Below, piece after piece: positions 52,377-64,000 of a stretch of 64,000 bases of DNA. The stretch's first letter is position 1. Each line of letters opens with the position of its first letter. Made by a program: the position numbers and the translations under genes. Below the pieces are notes generated by a model. The model was not told the DNA's origin, made no database searches, and worked only from the letters and a program-made list of their open reading frames with translations. The stretch is from the NCBI GenBank assembly GCA_963921425.1, contig OY992832.1, positions 14,854,835-14,918,834 of the forward strand. The letters are read 5' to 3'. This DNA comes from Dryas octopetala (Eukaryota; Streptophyta; Magnoliopsida; Rosales; Rosaceae).

Positions 52377-53617
52377 TGAGTGAACTAGAAAGGGACAGAA
52401 AGGGGAGGGAAGAAACTTGAGAAGGAATCACAAGTTTTAGCCTTTTTTTAACTCCAAATGATAGGAAGGAAGACCCGAACACATAGGAACGGACCAAGAA
52501 GGAACTCGTGCTCAAGAAATTAAGGTAGGGTCTCTATTTCCTCAATGATTGGACTATATTACAATTAATCATTGTGTCATGTTGTGTGATTTATTTTCTT
52601 GTGATAATTTATCTTTATTACTTGTAATGCTATTTCTTCATTAAATGTATTAAGTGCATTATATTTGTGAATAAGCTTTTATTATTAATCTTGTGTGTGC
52701 ACTGTGAAGCTTCCTAAGTCTGTGATACACTCAAATTGCGTAAGGTTGAATTATTATGCATGTACAATTTAATTTCTCTATATATACATGCAGTAATGTT
52801 ATCTTTACATGCATAATCATAAGTGCATAAGGAAAGTGTGATTGTGAACAAGATTAAGAAAATGATTAATTGAGACACCAAGAACAGAGGGAGATGAATT
52901 GGTGGTCTCGTGATTTATTAGAGACACCATGAAGAAAGGGAGATGTACCTGATGATCTCATGATTTGTGGAAGAATTATTGAAGAAAAAATTGGAATTAA
53001 TAATATTCAAAATATTTGGGCTTAAGGGACGGACGGGTGTTGGCTCATACTTGGGACATTCGGGGCCACAGTGGAAGGATGCACGGTATGGGACGTGTAG
53101 GCCTGTTTGTCTTGGGTATGTGTCAATGAGAATGGTTAAGGAGTGAGTACACACATTCTCATTGCATATAATTGAAATCATTATATGTATTTATTTTCTT
53201 TTACTGAGACATTGATTAAATGTGATAACTGGCCATGAAGGATCACTATACTCTACTGAGCCTTAAAAGCTTACACCCTAACAGATCATGTAGGTGACGG
53301 AAATATGACCGATGATGTGGAATACCCAAGGAAAATTTAGAGAATTTGCTAGAATACTATGTTTGTTTGTTTATCAAGACATTGTAATATATAAGAAGAT
53401 GAAGATCTAGTATGGTACTCTTGGATACTTAGTTTCTTTAATTATTTTATATTATTTTCTTTTCTTTTCATTTCCCAATACATAATAGAAATAAATGAAT
53501 TTTTTGTTATCTCTTCATTATTTAAAGAAAATTTCCATTTACAATTAATTTTGGAACTAATTGATTGTCTTCCATTACAATTACAATTACAATAAAGGAT
53601 ATTTTTAGGACATGTTA
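51920..53617. mobile_element. Possible solo LTR
   Basis: Begins TGTAATGTCCTAAAAA and ends TTTTTAGGACATGTTA, inverted ends like those of some plant LTRs. Inside is a GGGCTTTAGCCC motif, a TATAAATA box at about 52235, and a stretch near 53030-53110 that resembles gypsy LTR text. No internal domain and no clear target duplication. Low confidence. Confidence 0.3.
52313..52376. repeat. GA-rich microsatellite
   Basis: GA and GAAA units for about 64 bases within the possible solo LTR. The minus-strand Ser/Leu-rich frame over it is low-complexity, not a gene. Confidence 0.85.
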
Positions 53618-54081
53618 TGATATCGAAGACTTCATTTTACATAAAAAAACAAAATTTAACTTTTTTTTTTTATATTAAGTAGGAAAGGAGTTGGTTGGGT
53701 TATTAAATTTTTTGATGTAGTTTATTACATGTATAACTATAACACGATGAAAATAAAAAGAAAACGCACGATATTGAGAGAGATCAAGAATTCTCACTAT
53801 TTCTTAGATTCATGGACCAAATTCAATTTAGTGGGATTTTTCATTCACATTTTTTTTTTCCTTCAAGAACGTTTTATAAAACTCTTGGACTCCCGAATTT
53901 GGAATATCCTACTTTCAAGAAATTCACATTTACAGGCTTCAATAAACAATCAATATTTTGATCGATGTATTTGAGCCTTCATTTTATTTTACGAACTGAT
54001 CGATGAACATATTCCAAGCGCGTAAGTGATTGCTCGTAACAATGTTCGTTTCAAAGACAGTCCGACCCACAATTTATTTTG

Positions 54082-55058
54082 AGTGCTACTATTTGCACAC
54101 TTCATTTCTTCTTTTTGCACACCCTCATAACTTAATTAGTGAATTTACAGAATTATCTCAAGCCAAAAAGACATTTACCCCAAGCCAAAATTTAAATTTC
54201 ATTACTCTCTCTCACCCTCACGCGTCTTCTTCCTTTCCTCCCTCGACAACTCTCTTCCTCTTGCTGCAACTCGATCACCATCGGTTTCCTCAGCCTGGTG
54301 GCGTTTGCTGGCGAACCAGGCGACGAGACACCCACCAAACACTTCATCTCTCTTCCTTCTTCCTCTCCACACTGGCCAACCACCCAGAAAACCAGCGACG
54401 ACATCGAGACCAAAATCACCACGCCGGCATTGATTCTGTTTCCGGCAGAGTTGGGAGACCGAACCACCCTCCTCTTTCTTAAGATCGACGACCACCCCGG
54501 CCCTCCCAGCCCAGCCTTGCTATGCCCCGCCCTAAGCCCTCTCCTCTCTTCGGCTTCTCTCTTTCTGTGCAGTTGGTTCGGCAAACAACCACCGAATGAA
54601 ACTAAAAGTTTTGGCGGACTAGTGCCGAACGGGGTCTGAGAGCTGAGAATGAGCTCGTCCTCTATTTTCTAAACCCACCAAACCCTCCAAACCCACCACC
54701 CCAAAATCCATTTTGGAGACTCCACCAATCTACAAAACGTTTGTAGAGCATGAGTTCATAAGCAGTAGGAGGAGAAAAGCTTTCAAAGAGTTGGATGAGA
54801 GAGAAAGTGAGGTGCATCTTGAGGGAGGGTGGGTTCGTACCGAGAGAAGAAGAAAAGATGGGGTGTGTATATTTTTTTTCTTTTGGTATGAGTTGATGGG
54901 GGTGATGGGGTGTGTTGTGGTGAGAAATTTGATGAGATGAGAATATTTTGGTAATGAGAAGAGTGTGTTAGAAGAGATTTCTAATGTGTAAGGGGCGTGC
55001 TATGAGAAAAAGATATGCAAAAAGAGAAAATGAGGTATGTAAATAACAGCTGCCTCTC
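54082..55058. mobile_element. Mutator-like non-autonomous element, possible Pack-MULE
   Basis: The ends are inverted and alignable: GTGCTACTATTTGCACACTT and CATTTCTTCTTTTTGCAC on the left; the right end in reverse complement reads GCAGCTGTTATTTACATACC then TCATTTTCTCTTTTTGCAT. Flanks are an identical 9-base TTTATTTTG (54073-54081 and 55059-55067), the length expected for Mutator-like elements. The centre, 54200-54660, is strikingly GC-rich for this region and open in more than one frame, without a recognised domain. Confidence 0.6.
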
Positions 55059-56180
55059 TTTATTTTGTTGTTAGATGTTTTTGACCAAAACACAAAAAGC
55101 ATGTTCCACTCTCTTCTCAAAGAAAAAAAAATAAAACATTATAATGTCATTGCTGACAGTGGCGCTGCTTTTCATTGGTCTCATCTGTTTTTGTTTTTTT
55201 TTCCAATTTAGGAGCAAAAACGTGTGTAGGGACTCGAATGGGTAGGTAAGACTAGAATAGACTACTATAGCCAGAAAAACGTGCGTAGGGACAACCGTGC
55301 CACTGAGTGAGAAGGAAATAAAAGTGGTAAAGCTAAACAAATGGCAAGTTTGATGTGGATAGCCAAAATGGCAAAATCATCAAAAATTTAGAAAACTCGT
55401 ATTTCCACAATTAGTTATCCTAATGGTTGGACTATCATAATTAAATTGGAAACTATCCAACCCATGTTATGCAAAGTTACAAACACATGATAATACTCTA
55501 GCAATCTAATCCACATCTCATCCAAATCAACATAATAATTCAGTCCCAGCAATCTAATTGTTTGTATTTGGTCACCAATGGGGAAAAGAAGATTGAAAAA
55601 AGATACCTGATTTCTCTCAAAATATAAGAAATGGATTAGTTTAGAACGGAGATCACTCTTCACTTTTCAACCAATAGTAAAAACGTATTTTCAGCTGAGT
55701 AGAGTTGGTATGCAAATATTTGATCATTTTTTGAGATTTATTTTCAACTTGTGAATTGGTCTGTAGAGAATTAGAGATAGACTACTACTTGGACAAGATA
55801 GAGTTCAAAAATTGACCCTCTGAAAGTTGGAAGTCAAAACTCGAAGTATTTTCCTTCTTTTCGTAAGTGGTCAAAAGTACAATATCAATCAAACATTGGG
55901 ATGAATTATTGAAAACGTTTAAAGCAAAAAACAACCCCACACCCATTTCCTGGTATTCTCTCAGTTTGTCCAGTATAAATCTGAACCTCTCACCCAGCTC
56001 ACAACAACATCTTCATTCTGAAGTCTCAAGCAGGGAAAAAACAACCTCACACCCATTTCCTGCTAATCTCTCATTTTCTTCTGTATAAATCTGAATCAAA
56101 TTCTCACCCATCTCACTACAACACCTTCATTCTGAATTCTCAAGCAGACTACACTAACAAAATCTTGTAGCAATTTGTTA
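55059..56180. other. Intergenic and promoter of the At4g22030-like gene
   Basis: AT-rich to about 55900, then a tandemly duplicated promoter and leader segment. No gene is seen. Confidence 0.5.
55926..56147 (+). promoter_or_regulatory. Tandemly duplicated core promoter with two TATA boxes
   Basis: Copies at 55926-56033 and 56036-56147 share AAAAAACAACC(C/T)CACACCC, ATTTCCTG, GTATAAATCTGAA, TCTCACCCA and CTTCATTCTGAA, ending CTCAAGCAG. Each has a TATAAAT box (55974 and 56084). The gene's ATG is at 56181, so transcripts could start from either copy. Confidence 0.75.
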
Positions 56181-57458
56181 ATGGCCACTCTTCAAGCTTC
56201 TTTTTGTTCTTGTTCTTATTCTTCATCTTCATTTAGAAAAATCAAAGCCACTCTCCATGCCCCAAACTTTGAATCATCCCATCTTTCTGTTCCTAGGCTC
56301 CTGGTGGATGAACTGAGTCAACGAAATGGGTTACTAAACCTGACAGCTACTTCAGCTAATATAGAACTGAACCCAAAGATTGAAAACACTAGAAGATCAA
56401 ATGGGGTAGCAATTTCATATTCAAAGTTGGTGCAAGAGCTATATGCAATCATGGAAATTGTCTCAGACAGAGTGGAAATGCACAAGAACATTTGTGCCCA
56501 GAGGGACAATTGGAATGGTCTGCTTCTGAACTCTGTGAATGGAATGACAGCCACTGCTGCAATCATGGCAGGACTTGCAGCAGCTGTGAGTGGATCTGGG
56601 GCACCCATTTTAGCTCTAAAGGTCTCTTCTAGTCTCCTCTACATGGCTGTCACAGGGATTATGCTGGTGATGAATAAGATCCAACCTTCTCAGCTAGCAG
56701 AAGAACAAAGAAATGCTTCAAGGCTGTTTCAGAGGCTTCATGAAGAGATCAAAACCACTCTGGCTCTCAAAACCCCAACTCTCTATGATGTGAAGGTTGC
56801 AATGGAAAAGGTTTTGGCACTAGACAAGGCCTACCCACTTCCCCTTCTTGGAACCATGATTGAGAAGTTTCCTACTATTGTGGAGCCTGCTGTGTGGTGG
56901 CCCGAAGAATCCAAATCTCAACATGAAAAGGTCAATGACAAGGTTGAGAGGAATGGTTGGAATGATAAGCTTGAAGAGGAAATGAAGGAGGTTTTAGGGG
57001 TAGTGAGGGGAAAAGATTCAGCAGAATATGTGAGGCTAAGCAATATGGTATTGAAGGTTAACAAGATTCTAGCATTCTGTGGACCTTTGCTCACTGGTTT
57101 TGCTGCACTTGGGTCAGGGCTTGTTGGGTTGCCTGTGGTTGGTTCATGGGGTGCAGTCTTGGGTGTGGTGTTTGGAGCTTTGGCCACTGTCGTTAACACT
57201 TTGGAGCATGGTGGGCAGGTGGGGATGGTGTTTGAGATGTATAGGAGCTCTGCAGGATTTTTTAAGCTCATGGAGGAAACCATAGAGTCAACCTTGAAGG
57301 AAGGAGAGGTTGATGAGAGAGAGAATGGGGAACTGTTTGAAGTGAAAGTGGCTCTTCAGCTTGGAAGGAGCCTGTCAGAGCTCAGAGACCTTGCAAGTGG
57401 CTCATCTTTGTCTTCTAGATTTAAACAGGCCGAAGAATTTGCAAGCAAGCTTTTTTGA
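56181..57458 (+). CDS. Probable F-box protein At4g22030-like (no F-box seen)
   Basis: Intronless, 425 residues from MATLQASFCS. Relatives carry the name F-box protein At4g22030, but I find no F-box here and the true function is unknown. Residues 1-40 are rich in Ser with few acids and look like a plastid transit peptide. A conserved segment DRVEMHKNICAQRDNWNGLL precedes a hydrophobic stretch (122-164), then NKIQPSQLAEEQRNASRLF, a helical region, EKFPTIVEPAVWWPEE and a coiled charged stretch. A second hydrophobic Gly/Ala region (297-340) follows, then EHGGQVGMVFEMYRSSAGFF and ENGELFEVKVALQLGRSLSEL. Two hydrophobic regions suggest membrane association. The start is the first ATG after the duplicated promoter; the TTA and TTG codons before it are leader. 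Confidence 0.85.
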   Translation: MATLQASFCSCSYSSSSFRKIKATLHAPNFESSHLSVPRLLVDELSQRNGLLNLTATSANIELNPKIENTRRSNGVAISYSKLVQELYAIMEIVSDRVEMHKNICAQRDNWNGLLLNSVNGMTATAAIMAGLAAAVSGSGAPILALKVSSSLLYMAVTGIMLVMNKIQPSQLAEEQRNASRLFQRLHEEIKTTLALKTPTLYDVKVAMEKVLALDKAYPLPLLGTMIEKFPTIVEPAVWWPEESKSQHEKVNDKVERNGWNDKLEEEMKEVLGVVRGKDSAEYVRLSNMVLKVNKILAFCGPLLTGFAALGSGLVGLPVVGSWGAVLGVVFGALATVVNTLEHGGQVGMVFEMYRSSAGFFKLMEETIESTLKEGEVDERENGELFEVKVALQLGRSLSELRDLASGSSLSSRFKQAEEFASKLF

Positions 57459-57885
57459 TTCATTTTTAATGGGTGTCCTGAATTTTTTTTTTTGGTAGAG
57501 GGTCTTCCGATTTTGTTAGATACTGCATGTATATTTAAGTACAGAAAATTCAGAGAAACAAGAGTCTTTTCTCCTTTTCGATATGACACAAGTCATTAAG
57601 TCACTTGACCATTACAATTGTAATCAAAATGTACTTGAGCTGACATGGTTCTTTGTTCAGTGATAACGAATTAGCGACTTTATGGTTATCCCATTTAAAT
57701 AATTTGAAAATTGTTTAAACCAAATTCTGCCACAAATTAATCCGATTATACAATTCAGGCTCTGCTTAAAGAGTTAAAAAATTTCGACTCAGACGATTAA
57801 TGTAACATCTCTCACAAACTCTTTCTTTTTGGGACAAAAAGTCTCTCTTGACTGCATATTGAGAGCTTTAGGAGCCATGATGTGT
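57459..57885. other. Convergent 3' ends of the At4g22030-like gene and HISN4
   Basis: Stop codons of the two convergent genes are about 430 bases apart. AT-rich, no other feature seen. Confidence 0.5.
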
Positions 57886-60800
57886 TTAGATTCTGACTTC
57901 TATGCCTTCCTTTAACAAATGCTCCTTTACATAGAGAATAGGCACCTGCAACCATGATAATTGGAGTATTCATATGATAATGATAATCAGCACTTGGATG
58001 CTAACAAATCATATAAAAGCGTCTACAGCAGTACCTCCTTCCTATGGAAAATGCCTGCGGCAAGGGCAGCAGATGCATTTGTTTTCTCAAACACCTCTGA
58101 GAAGTGTTCAACAGCACCAGCACCGCTACTTGCAATCACAGGAATGGTCACAGCATCTGAGATCAGCTTTATTAAATCTATATCAAATCCCTTCTTTTGA
58201 CCTGAAAAGCATCAAAGTTTTAATGTAACCATGAAAAACCAACAGAAACAACAAACTAGTTTGAAGATCAATTTAAAATGAAAAATGACTCCAAAACACA
58301 AACTAACATTTACAGGAAAAAAAAAAACTAATGTGGAATTCATTGTAAATATGAATAAGTTTCTGTATCCATTTCCCAAAGAAGTGCTTTATACAACCAT
58401 TTGATGCTCAAAAGAGATATTATCTTATAGTAGAACAAGTTTTGAGGAACGCAAAAGTAATCTTTACCATCACAATCAATGCAGTTCAGCAGTATTTCTC
58501 CAGCTCCAAGCTCCTCAACTGCTTTTGCAAGCTCATAAGCTCCAATCGGTCGGCCTTCTCGCCCACCACTAACCTTAGGAACAAACAACACAGAGTTTCA
58601 AGTTACAATAAGAAAAATCTTCGATGATGGAACAAGTCACAGCAAGGATCTCTAGTTGTGTTGCATTTGACAAACAAGTGGATCCCCTCATCCTACACAT
58701 TGTTTCTATCAACATACAATGAAAGCACATAAATGGTTTTATACATAATATAAGCAAATCCATGTCAAATGCATGCTTCAGAATATATATCATGTTTTAA
58801 TTTTGAACAGTAATACACAGGTAAAGCAAAGAACCCTTACTGTACACTGATACCATGCAAATTCTTCCCCATTGGGACCTGAAATTAACAATAAGCACGC
58901 AATTTTAAACTAGAAAATTCTGACACAAACAACCAAAAACAGAGTTTTTACCCCTATAAAACATGAAGATGAATATGGAAAATCCAAAAAGGAAACAAAA
59001 TTTAAAATCATACCCCCTTACCTTGGTTTTTTACCCTTATAGTCTTGAACTCTACATCATTTGGATTTTTAAGGTACACTCTGCGAGGATCAATGCTTAC
59101 AACCACAGCCTGCAACACATATTCTAGGTAAGCTCAAAAAGACACTTAATCCGTGCTTTCTACCAAAACTGAGACACTTTGGCAGACTGAACTTTTACAG
59201 CCATCCAGGCAGAAAAAGAGAGTGACCAATTAATCAATCAAGATAGGAAGTCCTGCATCCTCAATAAAGTAGAAATGAGTAAAAACAGAAAGCACAGAAG
59301 TGTGCAATTTCGAAACCACAGTTAGGCAGGAGAAAAAGCTTCTTCATTTGATTTTAGTTTTCAATTTTACATTACTACAAGAACTATAATGAATTCTCAA
59401 GGGAAAACAGAAAGACTACAGAAACCAGAAGCTGGGGGATGCATGCATCTAAAACTAGACAAGATATTACCTGATTTCCATAAACTCTAGATATCTGCTC
59501 TAAGCTACTTTTTCCAGTTTTGACCTGAAATTCAGAAGAAGAACCATCAGAAGGGGGACACACAGACTCGTGCACATGCACAGATCTGATAATGAGAGAA
59601 TGAAAATTATTACATACTCCAGTTCTCAAATATTCTTCTGCAGCATAAACTGCATCGCTTCCAATGGAAATCTTATCAGCGCCACATCTGAAATATTCCG
59701 AAGCAACTTCCAAACTAGAATAGTGCCTAAAAAAAAGAATGAATTTATGTAATCCACATCCATGCCGCTACATTGAATGATCATAAATTTTGATGTGGAA
59801 GCTATAGAACTGAGTTTCTCTGGAGAAAACATATACAGGATAGTTGAAACATGCAAAACAACAACATAATCGGTCCATCAAAATAGAGCACCCAAGACTG
59901 TACCTGCCATTTGCATCTGTGAAATCTCTAATGCCACCTCCAACTGTTAATGGTACAAACACATTTTCTGATGTGTATCTCAATACCTAAAAGCATGAAA
60001 AGTAAATAATAATTAGAGAAGTAGTAAACATGCAACTTTGCAACTTGAATATAAGAATATTCTCTACTGTGTCAAGAATTAAAAGATTTAAGTTGAAAAT
60101 TTACAAATTCCCTATCACAAACCTGTAACATAGGCAAGTCACCCAAAGGGAAGTCCCGGAAACCAGTAATATTCAGAAAACTGATCTGCAATTGAACATC
60201 AACTTAAAGCAGGTCACCACAGCTCTTTGATGTTTCGTAAGTAGTAAAATATGTCCAAACTTAAGGAGGCATACCTCATCAGCCCCATCTTTGTAATACT
60301 GGCGAGCAAGCTCCACGGGCTTTCCAAGTTCTCTCACCTATCAAAGTTTCTGATTAATAGATATAGATGCAATTTTCATGCCATAATAAAAAAAATTTGA
60401 ACCATACCAAGACTATAAACAGATGTCAAACATAAATCTTAATAGGCATTATGCAACGACAATCACAATAATAGCATAAGTAAACCTTTTTTTTTTTTTT
60501 CTCAAATGACAACATTAATCCATCAAGACAAAGATATGATTTCTCTTGATGCTACTTATGATCCTAAAAACCAAGATCACATGCTCAAACAGGAAAAGAG
60601 GGTATCAGAGTAGATGTGCTTGAAGGAAACAAAGAATCAATCATACGCAAGGCTTATTGAACTAGATCTTATAAGTTTCAACTATGATAAATTATGATGC
60701 CGCCGATGGCTGATGATTTCTAATATTGTGTTAAGCGTGACAATGTACACCCAGAAATTAGGTTCAAAGAACCACCTGAATTATATAAAAGGTAGCAGTC

Positions 60801-63800
60801 AAGTATTATTGCAATACCTCATTCTCTTTTGTATGCTCTCTTACATCGTACTGGTCTCCTTTGGTTACAACAAGATCTCCTTTGTCATTTGTCCTCACAT
60901 CAAGACAAGCAATAACCTAGCATAAGTAATATAGGGAGAACCTTCATAGTCAGTGTATGAAAGACAATGAGATAAGTAATTTTCAGAGCTATGATAATGT
61001 AATTGGACTAAATGTGTAAAATTAAGTCAATAGGAATTACCCTCTTTGCAAGTTTTGAAGCCTTCCTTTCTGTGGGCTTCTGTCTTCACAAGAAGATCTC
61101 AGATTGTTAGATGGTTGAATAGAGTAGTCAACATATGAGAAGCATGTTTTTCAGAGGTGCAGAGGTTACCTTTTCCATGTGTGACTTTGGATACAAAAAT
61201 CTTCTCAATATGGAAAGACCAACATCTAAACATTCATTTTCAGGTAATATTGATGTTAATAAATAGGCCATCCATTTTGAAAAAATAAAAAAATGGAGCA
61301 CTTCATATCTAGATAAAGCATAAATGACTTGCAACAATAATCTATCTGATAGATACCATGGTGCCAAAAATTACACAGTGACCAGATCAGAAAAAATACA
61401 CAAACACCAATGATCAGAAACATACACCCTTAAACCTTAAACAAGAACTCAACGCTCTTGATTCTCAGAAAGAATATGGTGAAGGAAAGGAGATTTCTTA
61501 AAATCCTACAGAAAGGAAGTTTATTTTTGAAACTTTCAAGAGTTCCCTTTTGTTTTTTTTTTTTTGATCTCGGGTATCCAGATCTTTGACCCGACTAATC
61601 CCGAGGGCACATGTACACCCACCAATCCAGACAGCCAGGACAAATCCCCAACTCTATTGATTGTCGATAGCGGAATTGGGTGATGGTGGCCCCAACTGGA
61701 GTGTATGCACCCAGGGGGGATCGAACTGAGGACCTTGCAAACTAGGCAGACTTCCCCAACTCGTCCTTACCACTGGACTGACCCTTTTGTTTCTTTCATT
61801 ACTACATAGTGATACGTGGATTTTGCTTTTAGATTTTATTTTCTGCTTCAGTTCCTCACTGAAGGGGCTCACAAAATTAAAACATCAGAAGGAACTCCAA
61901 GGTGAAAGCAATGTGAGATATAATATGCTACCCTTGTCACCAAAAGAAACAAGACACGGAAGATTACTACAATTCTTGTACATTTCAACTACCATTAAAA
62001 ATCTACAAGAAAACAAGAGAGAGCAAATGATATCTTGCCTCCGCTCTTTTCAGGATGGAATTGAACTGCATGCACGTTTCCCCTTCTAACAGATGCAATG
62101 AAATTGTCACCATAGTTGCAGGTAGATGAAATCCAGTCTTTGTTTTCATCTGACTGAAAATTTATATACACATATGTCACCCCCAATGAACATGCAAATC
62201 AAGGTATTTTTAGTGCAAGTAAGCAGCAGACACATGAACTTCAAATTAGTTTCTGTAAAAAGGAGAATAAGACATACCGGCATAGCTCTGTAAGAGTGAA
62301 CAAAATAGACATGATGGGCTCCAACATCATCCAATATTAATGAGTCTTTTCTGATCTGCAAAGCATTCCAACCAATATGGGGCACTCTGGTACCATTCGA
62401 TGAGTCAAAACGCCCAACCACTCCCGGTATCAAGCCAAGACCATTCACTGAGATACATGCAGAATGTCAGTTCAACATTAAATAAGTTAAAAGAAATTAA
62501 AATGTATAATACTGTTACATCTATACAAAGGCCAAACAATGTACAGTCAACAAAAGAGTCTAAGAGGGATTTCTATCCATCTTAGTCTTTAGTTTCTTAA
62601 CAATAACAATTATTAGTTTATTTTCACAGATTTACTTATCTCGTCAAAACAGCTCTCTCCCACTCTTAACTACCTCCCTCAATCTTAAATAATTATGATA
62701 GCTTGAGGCTATCATTATCATCATAACTCCACAAATGGATTGACTCATGCTCATTAGTTGCTCAGTATGCCAATGATAAAGTAAAGCAAATACTACTACT
62801 CCAGTGTGACAAGGAAAAAACTAGTGGATAATACTATAAGTGAATACTCCATGTTTGGATTCCATGCAGACAATGAGTTACAAAAGTTGATAAAGAAATT
62901 TACTTAAAAATGCATCAAGCACTGACCTGATCCCTTCTCCTCACTGGACTCAAAAAGGAGTTGAAGTCCAAGACAAATGCCTAGAAATGGCCGATCTTTC
63001 TCAATATATGAACAGAGTGCCTCAGCCATCCTGAAAAACATTAAAGGGCTGAAATTTCTCCATAATATAAAAGTAATTAATTGGGAATAAAACAGGCAAT
63101 ATTATATGATTGGTATGACTGGTTAAAGTAAATGAGATATCCAAAGCAACTAACAGTCATTGTCACCATGGTTCATTCGTATGTTAAACTTAACCAAATT
63201 TTGGCATTTTTCAAAGTTTCACTTCTTATCACCAATATCCCTTCTTTCTCACTAGCCCATTTCAATGGACTAAACAAGCAATTGATCCTTACAGAATCGG
63301 CATGAACAAGAGAGGGGAAAAAAAGAAGAAACATACCCATTCTTACTCAGCACATCCATGGCCGCAGCAAAAGCCCCAACACCAGGAAAAATTAGGCGGT
63401 TGGCATTCAGAATATCTTCTGGAGTTTGGACCTACATTTCGAATTTTTGTTAAAAAACATAATTCATTCATTTTCTATTTTTCTTATGAATCAATTTTCC
63501 ATGTTTTTTTTAAAATTGTTTTAATTAAAATCTGTAACTTTTTTGTTTCCATAAATTGGATATATGAAATAAATCATTTGAGCAGCAAGACTAAAAAGTA
63601 CTAGAACTGTATTACTTTGCTACAAAGCACAAAAACAAAGAAAAGAAGTTGAAAAGTATATTCGTAATCCTTCATGAATGCATTGAATAACTGAAACAAT
63701 GAAAATGGTATGTGGCCAAGCATGACAAGCTCCAAGAAGCAATTGCAAGAATTCAAACCAAAGCAAATGGCATTCCTCACTAAGATATTTAGAAAGAAAA

Positions 63801-64000
63801 GATTACATCTTTGACGTTGAAGCCGAGGTGGCGAATGGCATTCCTCACACTACGAACATTGCCGGCACCGTAGTCGAGCAGAGTCACCACTGAGAATATT
63901 CAAGCAAATTATTAAAAAATAACAAAACAAATAAATAAAAACGCAGAGAGAGAGAGATAGAGAGATTACCGGAGTCTCCGGCAGAGGAGGCACGGACGGA
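57886..64000 (-). CDS. HISN4: Imidazole glycerol phosphate synthase HisHF, plastid (5' end outside window)
   Basis: Bifunctional histidine-biosynthesis enzyme: the N-terminal glutaminase supplies ammonia and the C-terminal barrel makes IGP and AICAR from PRFAR. Nineteen exons from 64000 down to the stop at 57886-57888 splice in frame to 540 residues; perhaps 50 residues of transit peptide lie off the edge. Glutaminase: [15 protein letters not shown], nucleophile Cys in [21 protein letters not shown] and [10 protein letters not shown] (His-Glu). Cyclase: VIACLDVR (catalytic Asp), [29 protein letters not shown], and the second catalytic Asp in NCIDCDGQKKGFD, then VIASSGAG. It ends [14 protein letters not shown]. 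The intron after 62039 uses a GC donor (GGAG then GCAAGA); all others are GT-AG. A SINE lies in the same intron. Neighbouring At4g22030-like gene is convergent. Confidence 0.96.
61556..61781 (-). mobile_element. tRNA-derived SINE in a HISN4 intron
   Basis: Read on the minus strand it starts with an A-box-like CAGTCCAGTGGTAAGGA and a B-box AGTTCGATCCC about 35 bases on, and ends in a poly-A tail (poly-T at 61556 on the plus strand). Flanked by the identical 11 bases CCCTTTTGTTT at 61545-61555 and 61782-61792. About 226 bases. Near-perfect duplication indicates a fairly young insertion. It sits in the intron between 61225 and 62039, same strand as the host gene. Confidence 0.85.

Noticed and set aside
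52213-52515. 100-codon Ser/Leu-rich minus-strand frame
   Set aside because: Mostly translation of a GA microsatellite.
54192-54639. Overlapping frames of 97-130 codons on both strands
   Set aside because: Open frames follow from high GC content inside a transposable element; none shows a domain.

Overview
This is a stretch of plant nuclear genome from a eudicot. Genes have many short exons with GT-AG introns, AT-rich intergenic DNA, and many foldback MITEs and retro-element remnants. Gene content and protein sequence fit a rosid, and I suspect Rosaceae, but nothing in the window proves the family. There is no bacterial, phage or CRISPR content. All functional calls come from my reading of translated exons and memory of the families; no database search was run.

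Layout. 112-1230 (+): last two exons of a plastid APS reductase, with an in-frame stop near the end. 2009-19118 (+): a tandem array of three five-exon GDSL esterase/lipase genes (At5g55050-like). The first is broken by two frameshifts and has four foldback elements in its last intron; the second and third are intact. 19708-29721 (-): MSH5, the meiotic MutS homologue, assembled here as 34 exons giving 808 residues. 31728-37155 (+): catalytic subunit of a Rab3GAP-type regulator, 14 exons. 37960-38568 (-): a two-exon gene for a small, probably plastid, single-pass membrane protein. 41969-42463 (+): a secreted glycine-rich protein. 44412-49144 (+): mitochondrial 2-oxoglutarate dehydrogenase E2, 14 exons, 464 residues. 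56181-57458 (+): an intronless At4g22030-like gene with a duplicated promoter. 57886-64000 (-): HISN4, the bifunctional histidine-pathway IGP synthase, which runs off the right edge.

The genes are unrelated housekeeping, meiotic and secreted-protein genes; apart from the GDSL array there is no functional cluster. The intergenic and intronic DNA carries most of the unusual structure: a TRIM-like mini-retrotransposon (12010-12343), hAT-like elements with 8-bp target duplications (13106-14387 and 39295-39612), a Mutator-like element with a 9-bp duplication and GC-rich cargo (54082-55058), and a tRNA-derived SINE with an 11-bp duplication (61556-61781).

I did not find a convincing new biological system. 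The observations most worth checking are the nonsense codon in the APS reductase, the decay of the first GDSL copy, the possible Pack-MULE, the duplicated promoter of the At4g22030-like gene and the GC-AG intron of HISN4.
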